The notes under the pieces were generated by a model. That model made no database searches and was not told the origin of the DNA. It worked only from the letters and a program-made list of their open reading frames with translations. The translations under genes and the position numbers were made by a program. Positions 59,444 through 64,000 of a DNA stretch of 64,000 nt are shown piece by piece (the first letter of the stretch is position 1; every line of letters starts with the position of its first letter). The DNA is from an uncultured Bacteroidales bacterium (GTDB lineage: Bacteria; Bacteroidota; Bacteroidia; Bacteroidales; F082), in NCBI GenBank assembly GCA_900317155.1, contig ONFO01000004.1, positions 1 to 64,000 on the forward strand, written 5' to 3'.

Positions 59444-60106
59444 ATGAACAAAAAAGCAACCTCAACGACAAAGTCAACCGTTAAAGTAATCGGCGTTGGC
59501 TGTGGCGGCAACAATATCGTCAACCATATAAGCCAAAGCCATTTGGAAGGTTTCTTCTATGTGGCCTGCGACATGGATGCCAATGTGCTTGAGAAATCAG
59601 CAGCCGCCACGACCTTGCAACTCGGCACAGACGGACTTGGAAGCGGCAACAGCCCTGAGAAAGCACGCATCGCAGCTGAAGAAAACCTAGATGCAATAAA
59701 GAAATTGTTCGATGACAAGCCTTCAATGACCTTTGTCGTCACCTGTCTTGGAGGCGGATGCGGCACGGGTGCGGCTCCCATAATCGCCCGTGAGTCAAAA
59801 AAGTTGGGCATCACGACCGTTGCCCTTGCTACATTGCCATTCGAGTTGGAAGGCGAACGCAGATTCTCGCAAGCCTCGGAAGGAATTCAAAACTTGGCAA
59901 GAAACACGGATGCCCTCTTCCTGCTCAACAACCAGTACATCAAAACACAATACTGCGACTTGCCCATATACCAAGCCTTCGCAAAGGCCGATGACCTGTT
60001 GGCAGAAGTGGCCAAAAACCTAATCCGAGCCATGACGAAGCCACAACAAGAGGCAAAGAGAACCTCAAGAATAAAGGAGTTTTTCAGAAGACTGAAATGC
60101 AAATAA
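59444..60106 (+). CDS. minimal FtsZ-like GTPase without T7 loop and C-terminal domain
   Basis: About 220 residues with the nucleotide-binding motifs of the tubulin/FtsZ fold: VIGVGCGGNNIVNHI (T1), DMDANVLEKS (T3), GGGCGTGAAPIIA (T4, GGGTGTG in FtsZ), TLPFELEGERRFSQASEGI (T5) and LLNNQYIK...AFAKADDLL (T6 and H7). It stops where the T7 loop (NxDxxD) would come, so it lacks the residues that trigger GTP hydrolysis in the next subunit, and the whole C-terminal domain. In place it has a short cationic tail (TSRIKEFFRRLKCK), possibly membrane- or DNA-binding. Middle gene of a three-gene unit. Confidence 0.85.
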   Translation: MNKKATSTTKSTVKVIGVGCGGNNIVNHISQSHLEGFFYVACDMDANVLEKSAAATTLQLGTDGLGSGNSPEKARIAAEENLDAIKKLFDDKPSMTFVVTCLGGGCGTGAAPIIARESKKLGITTVALATLPFELEGERRFSQASEGIQNLARNTDALFLLNNQYIKTQYCDLPIYQAFAKADDLLAEVAKNLIRAMTKPQQEAKRTSRIKEFFRRLKCK

Positions 60107-60537
60107 AAGCGATGGCATCGAAAACATTCAACACTGCAATTATCGCCCGTCTGCTCAGTCACGAGGATGAGCACGGCATGGGGCGTGTCTTTATGTATGC
60201 TTTCCTCAATGAAGTGATACGGCAGAAGCGGCCATTCCCATTCGATTGTGAATCCGCCCAAGTAAGTTCCGACTTGCTGATTGTTGACAACCAAGGAAGA
60301 AGCATCACCGTTAAGCATAGGCACAATCGGCTTAGTTTAACCCTCAACGACCAACAAAGTGAGATTCCCGCACTCATCGAATACAAAGGTGAAGCATATC
60401 GCCTTGTCCTTCTTGATTGGCTTGCCGCCTGCATCCGATACACTTCGCTGCAACCTGAACTTCGTAAAGAGCTAACAGGGTATGCCCAATCCATTCAAAG
60501 AAGAATTTGGTTTACAAAAGTTTTGCCTGTGCATTAA
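60097..60537 (+). CDS. hypothetical protein of the FtsZ-like operon
   Basis: 146 residues. Begins with an ATG overlapping the FtsZ-like stop by 10 nt (an in-frame ATG at 60112 is the alternative). A predicted mixed alpha/beta protein: FNTAIIARLLSHEDEHGMGRVFMYAFL, then VSSDLLIVDNQGRSITVKHRHNRLSL. No family recognised. Its last codons overlap the hairpin of element 8. Coupling to the FtsZ-like gene suggests a direct partner. Confidence 0.65.
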   Translation: MQIKAMASKTFNTAIIARLLSHEDEHGMGRVFMYAFLNEVIRQKRPFPFDCESAQVSSDLLIVDNQGRSITVKHRHNRLSLTLNDQQSEIPALIEYKGEAYRLVLLDWLAACIRYTSLQPELRKELTGYAQSIQRRIWFTKVLPVH

Positions 60538-60570
60538 TTCGGCACGATCTTTTTGTTATCTTTGCCGCAT
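60525..60570 (+). repeat. array element 8, degenerate hairpin with a canonical -7
   Basis: GCCTGTGC (60525-60532) and a decayed right arm GCACGATC (60542-60549), then TTTTTGTTATCTTTGCCGC. The hairpin overlaps the preceding stop codon. Confidence 0.65.
60557..60564 (+). promoter_or_regulatory. -7 promoter element of the RhuM-Fic operon
   Basis: TATCTTTG, 18 nt before the start at 60583. In elements 1-7 the equivalent place reads TTTCTTTG or TTTTCTTTG. Confidence 0.6.
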
Positions 60571-60582
60571 AAAACCGCCCCC

Positions 60583-61551
60583 ATGGAAAACCAAATCGTC
60601 ATATACCAAACCGACAACGGTCAGACTGCCATTGATGTCAGGCTGGAAAACGAAACTATATGGCTTACACAAGCACAGATGGCGATGCTTTTTCAGAAGG
60701 ATCAGTCTGTTATTGCACGTCATATCGCCAATGTTTTTAAAGAAGGTGAATTGGATAGAAATAGTAATATGCAAATTTTGCATAATACTCTTTCCAAGTA
60801 CAAACCAACCACCATTTACAATCTCGATGTCATCATCTCCGTAGGTTACCGAGTAAAAAGTCAGCGAGGTGTGCAGTTCCGCCAGTGGGCCAACAAAGTG
60901 CTGAAAGACTATCTGCTGAAAGGCTACGCCGTTAACGAGAAGATTCGCCGAAACCAGATTGGAGAACTGCGGCAATTGGTGCAAATGGTGGGTCGGACGC
61001 TGCAAAACCAACCGCTGTTGAATAATGACGAAAACCAAGCCTTGTTTGACATTGTCGTGGATTACACCTACGCCCTCGACACGCTTGACGATTACGATTA
61101 TCAACGTTTGGGCGTGAAAGAAACCACCCAAGAGGAGAAGTTTCAAGCGACTTACGACAACGCCATGCAAGCCATAGCGGCATTACGCGAGAAGTTCGGG
61201 GGCAGTTCGCTGTTCGGCAATGAGAAAGACGACTCCTTCAAAAGCAGCATTGGTCAAATCTATCAGACTTTTGGCGGTGAAGACCTATATCCGAGCGTGG
61301 AAGAGAAAGCGGCCATGCTGCTGTATCTCGTCACCAAAAACCATTCGTTCAGCGACGGCAACAAACGCATTGCCGCCACGCTGTTCCTGTGGTTCCTCAA
61401 TAACAACGGCATCCTCTACCGCGAAGACGGCAGCAAACGTATTGCCGACAACACCTTGGTAGCACTGACCTTGATGATTGCCGAGAGCAAACCCGAGGAG
61501 AAGGATGTAATGGTGAAGGTGGTGGTGAACCTTATCAATCAGAAAAACTAA
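60583..61551 (+). CDS. RhuM-type protein fused to a Fic/Doc domain
   Basis: 322 residues. Residues 1-~150 match the RhuM family (IVIYQTDNGQTAIDVRLENETIWLTQAQMA... KYKPTTIYNLDVIISVGYRVKS). The C-terminal part carries a Fic/Doc motif, HSFSDGNKRIAATLFLW (HxFxDGNKR). Fic domains AMPylate and Doc phosphorylates; here HxFxDGNK favours Doc-like chemistry. The RhuM part resembles KilA-N/ORF6N-type DNA-linked modules. First gene of a unit with WYL and exonuclease genes. Confidence 0.87.
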   Translation: MENQIVIYQTDNGQTAIDVRLENETIWLTQAQMAMLFQKDQSVIARHIANVFKEGELDRNSNMQILHNTLSKYKPTTIYNLDVIISVGYRVKSQRGVQFRQWANKVLKDYLLKGYAVNEKIRRNQIGELRQLVQMVGRTLQNQPLLNNDENQALFDIVVDYTYALDTLDDYDYQRLGVKETTQEEKFQATYDNAMQAIAALREKFGGSSLFGNEKDDSFKSSIGQIYQTFGGEDLYPSVEEKAAMLLYLVTKNHSFSDGNKRIAATLFLWFLNNNGILYREDGSKRIADNTLVALTLMIAESKPEEKDVMVKVVVNLINQKN

Positions 61552-61556
61552 AAACC

Positions 61557-62465
61557 ATGTCCAAAAACCAAATCAACAAATATGTCTGGCTTGTAGAAAC
61601 GCTCTACCATGCCAAGAAAATCACGCTGAAGGAAATCAACCGCAGGTGGCTCGACACCGATTTGAGCGAGGGGCTGGAGATTCCGCGCCGCACGTTCCAC
61701 ACGTGGAAAAACGCGGTGGAAGATATGTTCGGCCTCGTCATCATGTGCGACAAGAGCGACGGCGACCGCTATTACATCGAGAACCGCGAGGTGCTTGAGG
61801 ACGATGGCCTGCAACGCTGGCTGCTCAGCACCATGTCGGTCAACAACACGCTGTTGGAAAACAAAGCGCTCAGCGACCGCATCCTGTTAGAAAGCATCCC
61901 CTCGGGCCAGGACTTCCTCGCCACGATCATGGAAGCGATGAAGAAAAACCGATTGCTGGAAATCACCTATAAAGGCTTTTGGAGCGAAAGCGAGCACACC
62001 TTCCCCGTGGCGCCCTATTGCGTGAAGTTGTTCCGTCAACGGTGGTACATGGTGGGCAACAGCGTCTACGAAGACAAGATCCGCATCTATTCCCTAGATC
62101 GCGTACTGGAAGCCCAATTGTCGGAGAAGACCTTCAAATACCCCAAGAAATTCAACCCAGAGAACTATTTCAAAGGCTGTTTCGGGATCATTCGCGATGA
62201 GGAATGCCCCATCGAGACCGTGAAGCTAAAAGTGAGCGCCGACCAAGCCAACTACCTGCGTTCCCTACCCTTGCATCCTTCACAAAAGGAGCTGGTGCAT
62301 ACAGGCGAATACAGCATCTTCTCCATCGAGGTGCGCCCCACCTTCGACTTCCAGCAAGAACTCCTTTGGAACGGCGATGCGCTCGAAGTGTTGGAGCCGC
62401 TATGGCTGCGCAAAGAAATGACGGAGATGGTGAAACGGATGTGGAACAATTACAACAAATCATGA
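61557..62465 (+). CDS. WYL-domain transcriptional regulator
   Basis: 302 residues. An N-terminal winged-helix region (KKITLKEINRRWLDTDLSEGLEIPRRTFHTWK) precedes a WYL domain (~130-230; EITYKGFWSESEHTFPVAPYCVKLFRQRWYMVG). WYL regulators are common in defence islands and sense ligands, often nucleic acids. Overlaps the exonuclease gene by 4 nt (ATGA). Confidence 0.87.
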   Translation: MSKNQINKYVWLVETLYHAKKITLKEINRRWLDTDLSEGLEIPRRTFHTWKNAVEDMFGLVIMCDKSDGDRYYIENREVLEDDGLQRWLLSTMSVNNTLLENKALSDRILLESIPSGQDFLATIMEAMKKNRLLEITYKGFWSESEHTFPVAPYCVKLFRQRWYMVGNSVYEDKIRIYSLDRVLEAQLSEKTFKYPKKFNPENYFKGCFGIIRDEECPIETVKLKVSADQANYLRSLPLHPSQKELVHTGEYSIFSIEVRPTFDFQQELLWNGDALEVLEPLWLRKEMTEMVKRMWNNYNKS

Positions 62466-62956
62466 ACTCCTTCGCCGCCATAGACTTCGAGACCGCCAAC
62501 AACGAGCGCACCAGCGTGTGCAGCGTCGGCGTGGTGATCGTGAAAGAGGGCGAGTTTGTGGACTCGTTCTATTCGCTTATTCAGCCTGAGCCGAATTATT
62601 ACCTTTATTGGAATACAATGGTTCACGGTATTACCAAGGAGGACACCGAGGATGCCCCCGTGTTCCCGTATGTTTGGAAGCAAATTGAGCCGCTCATCGA
62701 AGGCTTGCCTCTCGTGGCGCACAATAGCCCTTTCGACGAAGGATGCCTCAAAGCCGTGATGCGCTGCTACCAGATGGATTACCCCGACTATCAGTTCTAC
62801 TGCACCTGCCGCGCTTCGCGCAAACATTTCGGAAAGCTACTTCCCAACCACCAGCTGCACACCGTGGCGGCAGCCTGCGGCTTCGATTTAATCAACCACC
62901 ATAACGCCTTAGCCGATGCCGAGGCATGCGCTTGGATTGCACGGGAGATTTTGTAA
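62462..62956 (+). CDS. DEDD-family 3'-5' exonuclease
   Basis: 164 residues with FAAIDFETAN (D and E of Exo I), HNSPFDEGCLKAV (Exo II) and HNALADAEACAWIA (Exo III, H-x4-D), i.e. the DEDDh signature of DnaQ-like nucleases. Short, without other domains. Start at 62462 overlaps the WYL stop by 4 nt; coupled translation. It completes the RhuM-Fic unit. Confidence 0.88.
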   Translation: MNSFAAIDFETANNERTSVCSVGVVIVKEGEFVDSFYSLIQPEPNYYLYWNTMVHGITKEDTEDAPVFPYVWKQIEPLIEGLPLVAHNSPFDEGCLKAVMRCYQMDYPDYQFYCTCRASRKHFGKLLPNHQLHTVAAACGFDLINHHNALADAEACAWIAREIL

Positions 62957-62960
62957 TTCC

Positions 62961-63080
62961 ATTCGGAATTTATTGTAGTTTTGCAGAAAATTCCGAATAG
63001 AAATGGTCATCAAATCGGAATTTATTGTAATTTTACAGAAAAATCGGAATAAAATTGGTTTCAATTCGGAATTTATTGTA
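62961..63080. repeat. three ~51-bp direct repeats before the carbonic anhydrase
   Basis: TCGGAATTTATTGTA begins at 62963, 63015 and 63066 (periods 52 and 51 bp). The first two units also contain a right arm, so ATTCGGAATTT / AAATTCCGAAT can pair. The first carries TAGTTTTG (TAnnTTTG). No gene lies in 62957-63154. Confidence 0.7.
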
Positions 63081-63154
63081 AACATCGCCACTTATACCGA
63101 TACAAAAGGTATAGTTTTTATGGGATTATTTCAGTTTTTAAAGGGAGAATTATT

Positions 63155-63697
63155 ATGAACACAAAACAAGCCTTAGACTTACTCAAAGCCGGCAATGCCC
63201 GTTTCGTCTCGGGAGCCTTGACACCAAAAGACAACTATGCAACACTGCGAGAGCAACTCAGCACCGGTCAGCATCCCTTCGCCGTGGTGCTGTGCTGCTC
63301 CGACAGCCGTGTGGCACCCGAGATTATCTTCGACCAGAAACTCGGCGACCTCTTCATCATCCGCAATGCGGGCAACATAGTAGATGAGGAAGTGCTAGGC
63401 TCCATAGAATATGCCGTTGAGCATTTGGAAACACCTTTAGTGGTCGTCATGGGACACTCAGCTTGTGGTGCCGTCACTGCAACCTGCCAAGGCGGTGACT
63501 TGCCTGGTCACATCCTTGATTTAGCCAAACGCATCAAGCCTTCCATCAACACGAGCTGCTGCATCAATGACAATGCCCGTAGTCATGCAAGAAGAATGGC
63601 TCAAATGATCGAAGACGATGAAATCGTCCATCATGTTGGTGCCAAAGTCATTGCGGCTTTCTACGATATTCAAAGCGGAAAAGTGGAATGGTTGTAA
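63155..63697 (+). CDS. beta-class carbonic anhydrase
   Basis: Interconverts CO2 and bicarbonate. 180 residues: zinc ligands Cys in VLCCSDSRVAPE, and His and Cys in VMGHSACGAVTA; Asp-Arg pair in CSDSR. The start at 63155 follows AAAGGGAGA. Downstream of three operator-like repeats and followed by its own intergenic gap; not part of the array. Confidence 0.93.
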   Translation: MNTKQALDLLKAGNARFVSGALTPKDNYATLREQLSTGQHPFAVVLCCSDSRVAPEIIFDQKLGDLFIIRNAGNIVDEEVLGSIEYAVEHLETPLVVVMGHSACGAVTATCQGGDLPGHILDLAKRIKPSINTSCCINDNARSHARRMAQMIEDDEIVHHVGAKVIAAFYDIQSGKVEWL

Positions 63698-63709
63698 CGA
63701 GGTTTTCCT

Positions 63710-63717
63710 TATTTTTG
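63710..63717 (+). promoter_or_regulatory. -7 promoter element of the amidohydrolase gene
   Basis: TATTTTTG followed by CTGC, 25 nt before the start at 63743. Confidence 0.5.
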
Positions 63718-63742
63718 CTGCCCAATCCAAAGACAACAAACC

Positions 63743-64000
63743 ATGAAAACACATACAAAACACATAACTTTAGCATTCATCGCTTCAATTTTGACCTTTA
63801 TGACCTCCTGTAACCAAAAAACACCCGTTGACCTTATCGTCCACAATGCCAATATCTACACCGTTGACGACGACTTCTCCAAAGCCCAAGCCTTTGCCGT
63901 GAAAGACGGTACGTTTGTCGCCGTCGGCGACGAAGAAACCATCATGCGCCAATACGCCGCCAAGGAAACCATCGACGCCCAGGGCGATGCGGTGTATCCC
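63743..64000 (+). CDS. amidohydrolase-family lipoprotein (partial)
   Basis: First 86 residues of a protein cut by the window edge. A lipobox (ILTFMTSCNQK) is followed by VDLIVHNANIYTVDDDFSKA and AFAVKDGTFVAVGDEE, typical of the N-terminal beta-sandwich of YtcJ-like metal-dependent amidohydrolases. Metal ligands would lie beyond the window. Confidence 0.8.
   Translation, partial: MKTHTKHITLAFIASILTFMTSCNQKTPVDLIVHNANIYTVDDDFSKAQAFAVKDGTFVAVGDEETIMRQYAAKETIDAQGDAVYP

Noticed and set aside
48106-60570. Integron attC sites
   Set aside because: The hairpins lack recognisable GTTRRRY/RYYYAAC core sites and no integron integrase is in the window; the likeness is only in layout.
47765-60583. CRISPR array
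   Set aside because: Element spacing ranges from hundreds to thousands of bases with genes in between; no short uniform spacers and no cas genes.
62909-63091. 60-codon minus-strand frame
   Set aside because: Encoded by the 51-bp repeats; periodic peptide without support.
1-64000. tRNA, rRNA or tmRNA genes
   Set aside because: No cloverleaf with TTCGANNC-type T-arm or rRNA core sequence was found by eye in the gaps; a tRNAscan run would settle it.

Overview
The window looks like a Bacteroidales genome (gut, oral or rumen type). The evidence is the set of families and signals. There are Bacteroidetes-type promoters (TAnnTTTG at about -7), SusC-age lipoproteins with CKK after the lipobox, and DUF4295, DUF5723, DUF6261 and WbqC proteins. 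The ribosomal cluster rpmG-DUF4295-ftsY-rimO is present, as is a gingipain-like C25 peptidase with a type IX secretion (T9SS) C-terminal tail. The tail implies a T9SS-bearing lineage rather than a typical Bacteroides. No rRNA, tRNA or CRISPR array was recognised.

Layout. 1-7.4 kb (minus strand): a type I restriction locus (hsdR, a GHKL ATPase with a nuclease-like C-terminus, and a short hsdS; no hsdM in the window), preceded by a lone AAA ATPase. 7.5-9.6 kb: a DUF6261 protein, a dense hairpin-repeat tract and an unknown protein. 9.7-13.1 kb: yraN, rimO, ftsY, DUF4295 and rpmG. 13.1-22.6 kb: histidine-degradation genes ftcD and hutI, separated by a three-gene TonB-family operon; hutI heads a tightly packed operon with a lipoprotein, a DUF5723 barrel protein and a radical SAM activase. 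22.7-30.9 kb: thioredoxin, WbqC, a hipBA toxin-antitoxin pair with a palindromic operator, a PgpH-like HD phosphodiesterase, an NlpC/P60 peptidase and a STAND-like ATPase. 30.9-47.6 kb: mostly core metabolism and envelope genes (pruA, an outer-membrane protein, an S41 peptidase, the C25 peptidase, fba, an AAA/DUF4143 ATPase, purB, an MsbA-like ABC transporter, psuG and psuK).

47.7-62.9 kb is the accessory part and the most unusual. All genes point the same way. Single genes or small operons are separated by eight copies of one ~45-50 bp element: a GC hairpin (AGCCTGTGC / GCACAGGCT) followed directly by a T-rich tract and TTTCTTTGCAGCG, like a rho-independent terminator fused to a weak Bacteroidetes promoter. 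The units carry an AAA ATPase, a single-HKD PLD nuclease, two overlapping DUF262 proteins, a WDW-repeat protein, a DUF6140-like protein, two proteins with uracil-DNA-glycosylase-like C-terminal HP-rich motifs, a triple zinc-ribbon protein and a HAD phosphatase. Another unit is a three-gene operon around a minimal FtsZ-like GTPase; the last is RhuM-Fic, WYL regulator and DEDD exonuclease. I read this as a cassette-like accessory or defence array. A beta-carbonic anhydrase and the start of an amidohydrolase lipoprotein close the window.

Many intergenic spaces hold fold-back elements in several families; copies at distant places share the same architecture. These are given as separate features.
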